Source: Gymnogyps californianus
Lineage: Eukaryota > Chordata > Aves > Accipitriformes > Cathartidae
Direction: 5' to 3'
Length of the DNA: 64,000 bases
Assembly (NCBI RefSeq): GCF_018139145.2
Contig: NC_059500.1
Coordinates: 42,510,175-42,574,174, forward strand
Shown: positions 49,101 through 60,562 of the stretch, piece by piece
How the letters are laid out: each line of letters opens with the position of its first letter
Numbering within the stretch: the stretch's first letter is position 1
Position numbers and translations under genes: made by a program
The notes under the pieces: model-generated
Database searches by the model: none
Seen by the model: only the letters and a program-made list of their open reading frames with translations
What the model was told of the DNA's origin: nothing

Positions 49101-49959
49101 TATCTTTCTGTCATGGAGTCATCTGTGGTTTTGCCACTTCTACAAAAGTTTAACAATATTGTTAATTAACTTTTTGTTTGTTTGTTTCCTAGAAGAAAAA
49201 TAAGGTTCATGAAATCAGCAATCAGTATCGGTAGTGACAAAGGCCCTTAAATTCTTTAAAACAAAAGATACGTGTCATTGTTGTAGTCTTTTAAGAGTTA
49301 CAGGGGATGAACTTGTCTCAAAACAGTTGACAAATGACACCTCCAAATGCAAGCTTTACCTAGACATACACCTACAGCCCAGCAGATGTGGGATGATCCT
49401 TTCTCTGTGCCCTTGCTTCTTTACCTCACTGTTCTTTTCCTGGCTTCTGTTCTGCTACCTCCTCTCCCTCTCCCCTTTTTTATTTTTCCCTGTATCACTG
49501 CCTTCACATCAAGACTACCTGAACCTGTATCAGCCACATCAGAACTAAATGCCACCTATCATTGGAAAGCACAGAATAATTTCAGTGCTGGAGGAGAGAC
49601 AATAAGGTCAGCTGGGAAAGATGACCTATGGCTCTACACGAAATGATCTGCTTTATGAGCAGAAATAATTGATGTAATTAAAGCAGATAAATTTAAGAGT
49701 CATACCTACTACCATGACACCATTTACACATTTTTTTAAATATTTTTTAAAAAAGGGAAAACAATTTCATTGATTGTGAAGAAAGCTCAGCATAACAAGA
49801 CATCAGGTCATGTACCATGGTGACAAGTAATACAAAAATATCTGTAAATAAACTGGAAAAAATGTGTAACATGAAATACAGTAAAAATTGCAAACTCCAC
49901 AACCACAGCATTCCTCAGCATGTTATACCTTTCCTGAGAATTCCCTCACCTTAATTAAA
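46159..49959. other. Unassigned AT-rich sequence
   Basis: I see no supported gene, RNA gene or retroelement in about 3.8 kb. Confidence 0.5.
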
Positions 49960-50320
49960 ATATACTTTTGCAATTTCTCTAGAGATCCTAAAACAGTTTC
50001 TAAAGACATTCACTGCAATTCATACTAAGCTAACTGGTCTGTAATTTCCTCGTATAGCTCTAGGTTCTTTCCTTAATAATTGGATTATGCTGGTCACTCT
50101 TCAGCCTTCAGGGATTTCTCCTGAACTAAGTGAATTGGAAGAACATGTGATAAAGCTTTTCCAATTCCTTTCCTCACTACTTTTAGCACTTTTTGAAGAC
50201 TGCTATCTAGTCCTGAGGCCTAAATGATTTTAAGGTCTTAATAGTCTCAGATTATTTGCAGAAACCATGCTCCGTATAATCTACATCAGTAATCTCAATT
50301 ATGATGACTGCTAGCATCCC
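49960..50320 (-). mobile_element. Old CR1-like RT fragment (minus strand)
   Basis: On the minus strand, around 50028-50053, the reading GNYRPVSL matches the CR1 RT fingers motif. Flanking + strand text (CTGGTCTGTAATTTCC, CTCTTCAGCCTTCAGGGA) follows the same region of better CR1 copies. It is heavily diverged, so it is probably an ancient CR1 or related LINE. The boundaries are approximate. Confidence 0.7.
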
Positions 50321-53300
50321 AAAAGATAATACAAAACATGTTTTGTTTTCTTTTTTTCCCCTATAAAGGACTTTTCCAGGTGGAAAGTCTGTGAAAGGAG
50401 CATGTGAATAGGGAATAGTCTGGAGGCTTTTCTACTATTGCAGAAGTTCCTTTGGATACCATTTATTTGCAGAATTTTCTATTTGAAATATCTCAGGGTA
50501 CCTGACAGGCAGTAGCCTTCAAGACAGATTACAGCAGACATCTGCCCAGGATCTGGGGAATGCCTGCCCTATGCCTGAGACTGGGAATGAATAGTTACGA
50601 AACCTGCATGTAGCCTCTCTAACTTGTAAGAAAAACTTTCTCATCCTGTGTATAAAGTTCTGACTCTGGACACAGCCATCAGAAAAGGCTTTGCCTGAGC
50701 AACCGGAAAATTAAGTTTCAATTATGTTCCTTTCCTAGACCTAGAATTTTTGAAAAAATGAGTTTGAACAAAGCACAAAATGTTAAGGTCCTAAATATGA
50801 CTTAATTACTTAATTAAATATGACTTATAAACTTCTTATTGAGGAACAGCATTAGCGAGGTCCTCAACACTTTTGAAAGACTTTAGGTTGTCCTATATGA
50901 GCAATTTGAGTAATACCAATGGAGTATGAAAACTTTTATGGATTTTATCCTTCACAGACCTATGGATATTAACTGCAGTTAATGATTTCGCTCCAACAAT
51001 GTTATTTGCTTCCTTGAGATTAATTTATAACCAGGTGCTTTGATTTCACTGATTTCTATTGAATTACTTTGTAGTAGTGAAAACAGAGTCAGAGCTAGAT
51101 ATTGTCATGTGTACTGAGTATATCTAGCAAATTGTTATTTAGTATACTTCGGATATTCAGAATATTGGACTCAGAATATTAATATTGAATGTCTGTCCCT
51201 TTCTTATGGAGATTTAAGGAAAATTTATGGCTACTAAAATACTGCCTTTTCTGTTGTTAGCAGTGTCATTTTATGCTACTGAACTTTCTTGATGACTAGG
51301 TTTTCCTTTGACGTTAAAAATACAAGGCAAGAGCATTTGCCTCTCTAGACTTTTAGCAGAAGTCCATGACATGTTTATTTAGAATGCTTCTGGTAGGTCC
51401 TGTACTACCAAGTACATTACTCTTTTTTGCCCAAGGACCTCTTTCACCTTTTCCTATCCCCTTCGTTTATGAATAAATAACCCATGCATTCATATTTCCC
51501 ACTTGTCAAACTCAGGCAGCAGTGAAAATAAGCAGCACAAATTGGCAGATAATGCACCTTATTTCCATGTAGAAGCAGGTGCATTTTCTTCAGCATAAGT
51601 GGCAAAATGACACTGATCCACTTTGACAGGCAGACTCATCTAAAATTACTCAGCACACTTTGCCACTGGTAGGGGGAGAATCTCCCATGAGCTTGTTTTG
51701 AAATTATTCAGTCCCCAGGGTGTTAATTAAAATTTACTGGATAATATTTGCAAGGCTCAATGGTTCTAGTTACAGCAATTATCAGTTACTAAATGTTAGT
51801 GCCAGAGATGACACCTGATGATTGGATGCTTTATTCAAGGTATTCAAGAGGGTTTCCTTTCCCCCCCTTTTTTTTTTAATCTTCCCTTCAGTTCTTGAAG
51901 AAGCTAGATCAACTAAGTATCTCAATCAGCCTTTAGAATAAAAATACTTAGATAGGAGTTTAATTATCTGTTTCTCCTTGACTTTCTTGTCAGCTACTAG
52001 TTAAGGATTTACAAAAGAGGGATGGACTCATTACAAAAGCCTTTAGAAAAACCACAGAAGGCAGAAGCCCACCTGTGTTATAATTTTTGTAACCAAAAGC
52101 AGAGGTCAGCTCAGTGTTGTGAAAGGAAGGGAGTACCTCCTAATTAAACTCACTGCTCAGTTCAGATTTGCTCAACAAACTCCCAGATTAGAGATTGGCT
52201 AATCACATGTGCGATAAACAGCAGCCTCTTTCAATTTACTGAAGTGTAGCTATCAATAAAGTTCACAGACTAGATGGCTACCAGCTGGCTTCTTTCTCTT
52301 AGTGTTTTGTCAATGTGTTGAAACACAGACACTCTGGAAGAAATATTTTTAATATTTTTGTTACTAACAGAAGAAAAGTGCTTCCTTATACTCTGGTTCA
52401 TTTTTATTTACATAATTCATTAGTTAATACTACTAAGGTGTTTTTTCCCCAATCCTTTGAAGTTTCTAGTCAGTTTATTGCAATGGTACAGGTAAGGAAC
52501 AGTCTTCCGGTTCACCAAGGACCTGCTCTTCCTGATCTCTCTAATGCAATGAGATCACGTTGTTTCTCATGCCTGGAACTGGCCAACCCCATGAATGAGG
52601 GCATACTGAAATGGCAAAATATTTGCATGCTCCATAGGCAGCTTTCAACTATAGGTCATGTTTCCTCTGGCCCTCATGGCCCTACAATAACCACAGCAGA
52701 GGGCAAAGCTACTAGGATTTGTCTCTGTGAGCAGCCACTTCTGTAACCTACCTAAAGACCAGAAAATTCACTGTGATACTCATCAGAGGTAGGCAACACA
52801 ACAAGTCAGCATATGAAACAGAGGGGAAAAAACACAACCAAAACTGCAAGCTCACGAGCCCTTCCCAGGCTATAGTTCTCTTTGTTTAACTGAAAGAGCT
52901 TCTTCTGGGCAAGAAAAAAGAGAAAATGCCAGAGAGGAATAGGGCTGTAGGACTTTAACATGACAAGACAATTTTAAGTTCAACTTGAAAGTCATATCTC
53001 CTAACAGCTTATGGCCTAACATTGTAAAAGGCAATAGGTTAGCTGCAATTCCATTAAGTAAGTTCAGTTCACTGCACCAACACCTGTGTGTCCCTAGGCT
53101 TTCCAAATGGCTGAAGAATAACACTTCTGATCGCTCTATGGGAAAAGCCCTGTCCTGTGTCTCAAAACAATGTGACAGCAGCAGCCAGAAGGCAAGAAAA
53201 AGGCAAAAAGAGGGGCAAAAGAAAGATAAAAATCATGGAGGAGAAATAAAATCAAAGCATAGAAAGAAAGGGCTGGGGAGGGAGCAAAGTTTGACAACAT

Positions 53301-54177
53301 ATGGGTGAACCATTTTCACAGAAAAAATGGGAAAAAAGGATGGTAGTAGACATAAATACCTTACACAATTTCAAATCTTAAAAAAACCCTTAATTCCTAA
53401 TGTTCTATTGTATTCAATGATGAATATGTTTTGTATCCATACACTTTATGTAAACTACTGAACATCATATTTGACAAATACTGTAAGTACACACGTGACT
53501 TTTCAAAGCTACTTCAGACCACAGAAATAACATGTTCTTCTCATAACACACTTATGTGCCTACCTCAAAGAGCATTAGAATAACCATCAATGTCAGAGTC
53601 TCATTAAACACAAGAGAAAGTGCAGCTACTCAGGAATTTTCCAATTAACTGACTTTCTGAGAAAGAAGCAGAGATTCATTGAAATCTACATTTATTCCTG
53701 GGAGCATATCAGTGTCTATAGTGCTGTGGTCCAGAAAGGTTTCTTCGATGCTGGAATTTTTGATCAAGAAGAGAGACCAGATCCGGGCCTGGAATTAAAC
53801 AGCGACTAGAGGTCCCCAAGAAAATGAGGTGTTAAAAGAAAAAAATTACTGCAGTACATATTACTTCCCTTAATTATAACCATGTAGTAAGATCTCTTTT
53901 AGTACATACCAAACAATTTTGGAGAAATTATGCTAAGTAGAGACTAGTAGAAACCAACTCAGAGAAAGAAAGGCCATTAAGTTTGGATGTGGATGACTGA
54001 GGACCAAGTCCTTTATCCCCATCAGACTCAGTAGGATAGTGCTTCAAGGTCACTCTCTCTTACCTCTCTTCAAGCCTGTAGTGAGGGTTATTACCTAGAG
54101 AAACAAATCGATTACTCTATGTTCTTAAATCATAAAGCAAAACATTTTTGCCACTCACATTTTATTAAGGAAAAAAC
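50321..54177. other. Unassigned AT-rich sequence
   Basis: I see no named gene. The + strand frame at 52315-52746 (143 codons) has no recognisable domain. About 51990-52280 looks compositionally complex and could be conserved non-coding sequence, which cannot be shown here. Confidence 0.45.
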
Positions 54178-54992
54178 CTAAGGCACCACAACAGGTTGGA
54201 GAAATGGGCAAACAGGAACCTTACGAAGTTCAGCAAAGGGAAGTGCACAGTCCTGCACCTGAGGAGGCACAACCCCATGCACCAGTACATGATGGGGGCT
54301 GAACAGATAGGAAGAAGCCTTGCAGAAAAGGACACAGGGGGCCTGGAAGAGAGCGAGTTGAACAAGAGCCAGCACTGTGCTCTTGTGGCAAAGGCAGCCA
54401 GCAATATGCTGGGCTGCATAAGGAGTGTTGCCCACAGGTTGAGAGAGGACATCCCTCCCCACTCCTCGGCACTGGTGAGGCCACCGCTGGCATACTGTGC
54501 CCACTTCTAGGCTTCCCACTACAAGACAGACATGGATCTACGGGACAGCAGCTAGCCAATGGCTGGACTAAGATGATGAAGGGACTCGAGCATCTCCCAT
54601 AGGAGGAAAGACAAAGAGAGCTCAGACTGCTGAGCCTGGAGAAGAGAAGGCTCTAGGGGGACCTCGTCAAGGTCTCCCAATATCTGAAGGGAGGGTGTAG
54701 AGACAACGGAGCCAGGCTCTGGCCAGTGGTGCCCAGTGACAGAACAAAAGCAGCGGGCACAAGCTGAAACACGGCAAGTTCCTCCACAAAAGTGAGGAGA
54801 TACTCTTTTACTGTGAGGGTGACTGCACATGGTAAAAGGTTGCCCAAAAAGCTGGTGGACTCTCTGTCCTTGGAGACCTTCAAAAGCTGTCTGGACAGGG
54901 TCCTGGGCAACCTGCTCTACGTGAACATGCTTGAGCAGGGACCTTGGACGTGGTGACGTCTGGAGGTCCCTTCCAACCTCAACTGTTCTGTC
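54178..54992 (+). mobile_element. CR1 LINE 3' fragment upstream of the RING block
   Basis: It starts in the ORF2 region after the RT catalytic loop (GTTGGAGAAATGGGCAAACA) and ends with the CR1 3' terminal text TGGAGGTCCCTTCCAACCTC. It differs from the other + strand copies by its high GC and lacks an ATTCTATG tail. It is 5'-truncated, with approximate borders. Confidence 0.88.
54196..54935 (+). pseudogene. CR1 RT C-terminal remnant
   Basis: The frame at 54196-54510 reads the end of CR1 ORF2 (EKWANRNLTKFSKGKCTVLH). After a stop at 54508-54510, shifted pieces of the RT C-terminus continue to about 54935. It contains no catalytic residues and is inactive. Confidence 0.85.
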
Positions 54993-55586
54993 GTCTCGGG
55001 GGCTTTCCCTCCAGTGACAAGGGGCAGGTCCTTCTCCCCTGGGAGAAGCCCTCAGAGGAGCTGAGTCGGCGCACTCCATTGGCACTGAGGAGCTTACTAG
55101 GGCTCCCCCCCTGCATTGCTGGGCTGCCCGTTGCTGGGTCTTTGTGCTTGGGGCACCAGCCTCTCATAATGGGACCCAACAAGCCTGAGGTTAAAACCCA
55201 CTCACAAGGCCACGAGAAGGCGGCAAGCGTCCTGCAGAGCAGGCTTTCCTTTTTGAAAAGGTGTCAGCCTTCCTAGCTGAGCAGCCGTCGGGGGACAGCC
55301 CCTGACACCCCTGTGATGTCGCTGAGGAGCAGCTGTGACTGCCCATGACCCCACCGCTTTTCAGCAGCTGCAGGCTCTGTCCCCGCACATTTTGTCCAGA
55401 GCTCCTGCAGGTGCATGGGCAAGGCATGCAGGCTCCAGCAGGACCTTTGGCTTGCTCTTTGAGCAAAGGCAGCCCCTTCCAGCACTCCTCTCTCCTGTAC
55501 CTGGCTGCATGGTGCTGCGGGGCTCGTTGGTGCCTGTCCCGGGGCTGTGGGAGTGACGAGAGGGCCAGGGATGTCAGCAGTGATGA
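54993..55586. other. GC-rich leader of the RING block
   Basis: Base composition changes sharply to GC-rich here. I see no named domain in any frame. A stop at 55584-55586 closes the RING frame upstream. The stretch could hold a promoter or untranslated exon of the RING gene, but I see no TATA box or clear donor that decides it. Confidence 0.4.
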
Positions 55587-56237
55587 ATACCCCTGAGAGT
55601 TCCTCCACCTTCCCTGACTGCCTCCTGCACGTACCCTGTGCTAACCCAGGTGGTGTTTGAGGGAGAGCACGGGGACTCTAAGGGACCAGGCACACCACCT
55701 CTTCCCCCAGGGCCCACCAACAGCTCACGAGAGCTCACCCCAGGCGGCTTGAGCACAGGGGAGGTGCAGAGGATATCTGGGTGGGCTTCCCCTCCTGCTC
55801 TCCATCCCTCCCTCCCTGGAGCCCACCTCCAAGGGGGTGCAGAGATAGGTGCACATCCTGGCCCGGCCCCACATCTCTCTGCCCTGCCCCAGCTCCTACT
55901 AAGCCCCAGCCGGAGCCTCTACTACCCAGAGACACACATGCTCCCCCTGCCCAGGGCCCTTTGCCCAAGCCTGCCTTGCCCTGGCAGCTGGGCAGGAGGT
56001 TCCCCCGGCACCTCTCCGTCCAGCATGGGCAGCCTGCCTGGGGAAGGCAGGGTTGCAGGGCAGACCCTGGGGCTGGCTAGCCCACAGGGTGGCTGCTGCT
56101 CCTGCTTTCCAGCCTGCAAGGAGACCCTTCAGGAGGCCCTTATCTCCTCTCTCCCACAGCTTTATGGGCCTTTCTTTGCTTTTCCACTCCTAGCACCAGA
56201 AAAGCTCTGGCACTTTGCACATCTCTCTTGGCAGAAC
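55587..56237 (+). other. Open extension of the RING frame, with acceptor-like sites
   Basis: The RING frame is open back to 55587 and contains in-frame ATGs at 55938 and 56025. This part is Pro-, Gly- and Ser-rich with no domain, and the frame opens at 55638 with GTG, not ATG. Splice-acceptor-like sites occur at 56158-56159 (CTCCTCTCTCCCACAG), 56192-56193 (TTGCTTTTCCACTCCTAG) and 56233-56234 (ACATCTCTCTTGGCAG). The simplest reading is an intron or 5' untranslated sequence before the ATG at 56238, but a longer protein cannot be excluded. Confidence 0.4.
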
Positions 56238-56672
56238 ATGGTGTCCGGCAACAAGGAAGACCTGGGGGAGAGCAGCTCTGCTGTGATGGATGGTGGCATG
56301 AGCCAGTTGCCACAGGCAGGGCTGGAGGAGGCATCAGAATGCTCCTGGTGCCCCATCTGCCTGGGAGACATCAAGGATGTAGCCTATGTTTCCTTCTGCC
56401 TCCACCAATTCTGCTTTGCCTGCATCAAGGACTGGGCCAGAAGGAGAGCTAGGTGCCTGCTCTGCAGGCAGCCTTTTGACCTGCTCCTGCACTCAGTGCA
56501 AGCGGATGATGGCTACAAGGAGTACATGGTCGCCTTGTCCAACTGCCACCAGAGGGATGTGGTTAGAGAGAGGGTCTGGAGCAGATCCCCGCAGTGGCAC
56601 AGCAACCCGTACATCTCGGCCACCAACAACGCCCCTTCCACTGGCAGAAGGGGGCCTGTGGCAAGCTACTGA
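56238..56672 (+). CDS. Small TOPORS-like RING finger protein
   Basis: The 144-residue protein has a C3HC4 RING finger at residues 38-76 with all eight ligands: CPIC, then the Cys and His of CLH, the two Cys of FCFAC, and CLLC. RING fingers bind two zinc ions and recruit E2 ubiquitin-conjugating enzymes, so an E3 ligase role is likely. Directly after it, RQPFDLLLHSVQADDGYKEY follows the pattern after the RING in TOPORS and in the TOPORS-like genes I recall as multi-copy in birds. The rest of TOPORS (over 1,000 residues) is absent. The start was chosen because AACATGG is a strong Kozak context just after acceptor-like sites. No polyadenylation signal is seen before 57777. It could be an expressed gene, a terminal exon or a retrocopy. 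Confidence 0.6.
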   Translation: MVSGNKEDLGESSSAVMDGGMSQLPQAGLEEASECSWCPICLGDIKDVAYVSFCLHQFCFACIKDWARRRARCLLCRQPFDLLLHSVQADDGYKEYMVALSNCHQRDVVRERVWSRSPQWHSNPYISATNNAPSTGRRGPVASY

Positions 56673-57082
56673 GCGCAGCGCAGCCACAGAGCACGGAGCA
56701 GCTCCAGGGCCCTCAAACGCCTCCTCCCAGCAGGCTCATGCACCCAGCACTTCTTGGGAGCAAACCCCACCGAGTGCAGGGGAGCACCTGCCCAGCCCTG
56801 CAGCTGCAGCCTACGGGCGCATTGGGAGAGCGGTGCAGTGATCTCAGCTTTTTGCTTACTGTTGCATCCAGTAAACATCCAGATGCTTTCCAGGGGATGT
56901 TTTTTCCCCAAAACCAGAGAGCTACCCATCGTAGGGAATGCTTTCCAACACTGTGTGGCAGTGAGCTGCCCAGGACTGTGTCCAGCATATGTTGCAAGTG
57001 GAGAACGACCATTAGGAATACTGAGGTTGCTCTTCTGCCTGCCATCAATGGAAAGGTACCAGGGTGAGAGCCCAGTGCACAG
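56673..57082. other. GC-rich sequence downstream of the RING frame
   Basis: There is no stop-free continuation in the RING frame and no recognised domain. Open frames in other phases here look like products of the base composition. It may be 3' untranslated sequence. Confidence 0.4.
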
Positions 57083-57202
57083 CTTGTCCTTGGAGATCTT
57101 CAAAAGCTGTCTGGTCATGGTTCTGGGCAACCTTCTCTAGGTGGTTGGATAAGATGACCTTCAGAGGTCCCTTCCAACCTCATCCATCCTGTGATTCTGT
57201 GG
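57083..57202 (+). mobile_element. CR1 LINE 3' tip downstream of the RING block
   Basis: TCCTTGGAGATCTTCAAAAG leads into AGATGACCTTCAGAGGTCCC and TTCCAACCTCATCC, the CR1 3' end on the + strand. It ends CCTGTGATTCTGTGG, a diverged tail. Only about 120 bp is present. Confidence 0.85.
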
Positions 57203-59411
57203 ACTGAAACTCAGTAAGTGGGATCATTATTTTTGTTCCTTGCCTAAAGTGTCAACCAATATAAGCTCTTGTATGGAGATATCATGACAGGTGATCCCCC
57301 TTCCATTGTGCTCTTATATCAGAAATACTTGGCTAGTATTCGTTACAAACCGTTTATCTTCACCCTATCCTGAATACTAGAGATTTCTAAATCATTATAG
57401 CCAATTGGTATAGAACAATGAGACATTGTTCTGAAAAAATATACTAACGCCACCTAATTGGGCTGTTGAGTACAAAATTTTTGTTAGGTATGCCTGGTTG
57501 CTTGAATGTATGCTTTTCAAAACATGGTTTGAAATAGTCATAGGGATTCTGGAGAATTTGTCAGGATGTATTAGTCCTGTTTTTGACACTGATGGTACTT
57601 GGCAGTGCTGTAGCTGAGTTCCAAAAATATTGACAAGATGGTTGAACTGGCGTCTGGATAGCTCTTCAAACTGAATTTGAGCCATTCTGTAAAGTGTGTT
57701 GAGTGGGCATTTTACCTAAGAGCGTATTTTTTTCTTGCTGTGAGAATGGTTTCTGACTGTGTGTGTAGTTGCCAAAATAAATCCTGTCGAGACGCTGGAA
57801 AGAGGAAGATCATCCTTCCCATGCAGAAGAACAGCTAACATTTGGTTGGCAACATGAAGTGAAAGGTTCACTAATGCCAGGAAAGAGTGCTGAGAGAAAC
57901 ACAGGAAATTCCACTGTATATCCACTTCTTTGACAACACAGAAGGATCTTGTCATAGTTTTTTGGTCTAGCTTAATTTTATTTTTAGATGTGTTTCTTTG
58001 TTTGGTAAATTAGGAGGTATATTTCTTAGATTTTTTTTATTTGTTGACTCTCAGTCTGTGGAAGTTCACTGCCTTCCAGGAAGCATTTCATTTTACACTT
58101 CATTATCTTAAATCAGACTCACGATCAGACATTTTCTGAAAAGGACAAGTTTGTGGATAATCAGCTCTATGACTACAACATAGGGGTTTTATGCACACAC
58201 TCCATTTTTTCCCTTTTTTACCTACTTTTACCAAGAGACTGTTTTCATTTAAAAGCCCTCCGATCTCACTCTTTTCCACAATAACTTTGGGCCTTGACAT
58301 TAGTTGAAAATATGTTCATATTATCTTGTCTTCTGATTTAAAATGACAACAATATGATACTATTTTCTGAAAATTTAAAGGAAAAAATCAGTGTGTCATT
58401 GTCCTACTAATACGAGAAACATGTTTTTTCATCAACTTACATATGCTAGGAAGTGAATGTAGCTTCACTTGTCAGATGGCTTCTGAAGTTACGTAACTGA
58501 AGCCACAAGATGTTTTATGCTACAGCACATGTGAGATTAAGGTCTCAACATCATTTTCCATTTTGGAAATTTCACTTTGGTGCAATCAAAGAAACTGGAA
58601 CACATTACAGGTTGTATGTTTGGGGTGCAGCTGGTCCAAGGAGCAAAAAAAAGATATTCATCTCTTCCATAAGTTTTGTAAGAAAAATCTTACACTTCTT
58701 CACTTATTGGTCTTCAGAAAAGTTGATAGTATTACTAGTCATTGGCAATGTCAGCTATTTTGTTTTGTAAAAAAGCAATGGCTACTAATGTCTCCCACAA
58801 CCACTCAAAACTTCCCTGCCTCCTCTACATTAAGCTACACTGCAACAATACCTTGTTTTCATCCAGATAAAACTATTAGCACTTATCTTCATTCAGTTCA
58901 AGCTAAACAAATACTTTCATATTTAAAAGGGTTCTTCAGAGGAAACACTCCTGTTTAACATTTTTATTTGTTTGGGATTTTTAAAATAATTTTTGGGTTC
59001 TTTTCCCAGACAATATTCTCCATAAAAAGCTCTTGACTATCAATCACTATCAAAACCACTATCAACCACTCAGAAAATGACAAGCAATTAATGTAAACGG
59101 TACCCACTCACATGGGCAAAGTACCGCCTTTGAAAAGGTATTGAGCAATAGAATTGTTTCAAAATTTCTAGAAGGAATAGTGACAAGACAGTTTTTTTTC
59201 CACAATTTCCAAAGCAAAAATACATGCACACACACAACGCAGTGCATGAGCTAAAGTCTGACCTTCCAGAAGCATCAGACCTTCTGTATATGTGCTAAAC
59301 AGATATTTCCTATACACACACTTACATACACAGAAATACATACACAGAGTAGTTCCAAGATTTATGGCATGTATCAGTTCAATTGCATAGTATACATGCT
59401 TTTAATGAAAA
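57203..59411. other. Unassigned AT-rich sequence
   Basis: Composition returns to AT-rich. AATAAA occurs at 57777-57782. I see no supported gene or retroelement. Confidence 0.5.
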
Positions 59412-59416
59412 TAAAG

Positions 59417-60562
59417 TGTATTGGTTTGCATGGCAAGGTTTTGGTAGCAGTGGGCTACAAGGGGTTGCTTCTGTGAGAAGATGCCAGAAGCTTCCCCCAT
59501 GTCCGATAGAGCCAATGCCAGCCGGCTCCCAGACAGACCCACCGCTGGCCAAGGCCGAGCCCATCAGCAACGGTGGTAGCACCTCTGAGATAACATATTT
59601 AAGAAGGGGAAAGTGTTACTGCACAGCAGCAATTGCAGCTGGAGAGAGGAGTGAGAAGATGTGAGTGAAACAACTCTGCAGACACCAAGGTCAGTGAAGA
59701 AGGAGGGGGAGGAGGTGCTCCAGGCACCAGAGCAGAGATTCCCCTGCAGCCCATGGTGAAGCCCATGGTGAGGCAGGCTGTCCCCCTGCAGCCCATGGAG
59801 GTTAATGGTGGAGCAGATATCCACCTGCAGCCCATGGAGGACCCCACACTGGAGCAGGTGGAGGCTCGAAGGAGGCTGTGACCCCGTGGGAAGCTCACGC
59901 TGGAGCAGGCTCCTGGCAGGACCTGCGGACCCGTGGAGAGAGGAGCCCACGCTGGAGCAGATTTGCTGGCAGGACTTGTGACCCCACAGGGGACCCACGC
60001 TGGAGCAGCCTGTTCCTGAAGGACTGCACCCCGTGGAAGGGATCCACACTGCAGCCGTTCCTGAAGGAATGTAGCCTGTGGGAAGGGTTCATGTTGGGGA
60101 AGTTCATAGAGAACTGTCTCCCTTGGGAGGGACCCCATGCTGGAGCAGGGGAAGAGTGTGAGGAGTCCTCCCCCTGAGGAGGAAGGAGCGGCAGAAACAA
60201 CATGTGATGAACTGACCACAACCCCCATTCCCTGTCCCCCTGCGCCTCTGGAGAGGAGGAGGTAGAGAATTTGGGAGTAAAGTTAAGCTCAGGAAGAAGG
60301 GAGGGGTGGGGGGAAGGTGGTTTTAAGATTTGGTTTTATTTCTCATTATCCTACTCTGATTTGACTGGTAATAATTTAAATTCTTTTTTTTCCCCAAGTC
60401 GAATCTCTTTTGCTGGTGATGGCAATTGCTGAGTGATCTCCCTGTCCTTGTCTCGATCCATGAGCCTTTTGTTGTACTTTCTCTCCCCTGTCCAGCTGAG
60501 GAGGGGAGTGATAGAGCGGCTTTGGTGGGCACCTGGCATCCAGCCAGGGTCAACCCACCAGA
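59417..60562 (+). mobile_element. ERV LTR, family B copy 4
   Basis: It starts TGTATTGGTTTGCATGG and ends GGGTCAACCCACCAGA, where family members end CACCACA, so the terminal CA looks mutated. TATTTAAG is at 59596-59603. The flanks (TAAAG before, GAAAA after) do not form a clear TSD, unlike in copies 1-3. This copy may have been rearranged. The antisense frame at 59599-60228 is open for 209 codons. Confidence 0.88.
59845..60149 (+). repeat. Imperfect ~48-bp tandem array inside LTR B4
   Basis: CACGCTGGAGCAGG variants start at 59845, 59896, 59948, 59996, 60045, 60090 and 60135. The spacing of 45-52 bp matches the array in copy 1 unit for unit. Confidence 0.85.

Noticed and set aside
52315..52746. 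143-codon + strand frame
   Set aside because: No domain, signal peptide or repeat is visible, and no splice sites favour it. Chance is the simplest reading.
56386..56841. 151-codon frame overlapping the RING frame
   Set aside because: It is a shadow of the RING coding sequence in another phase, with biased composition and no domain of its own.
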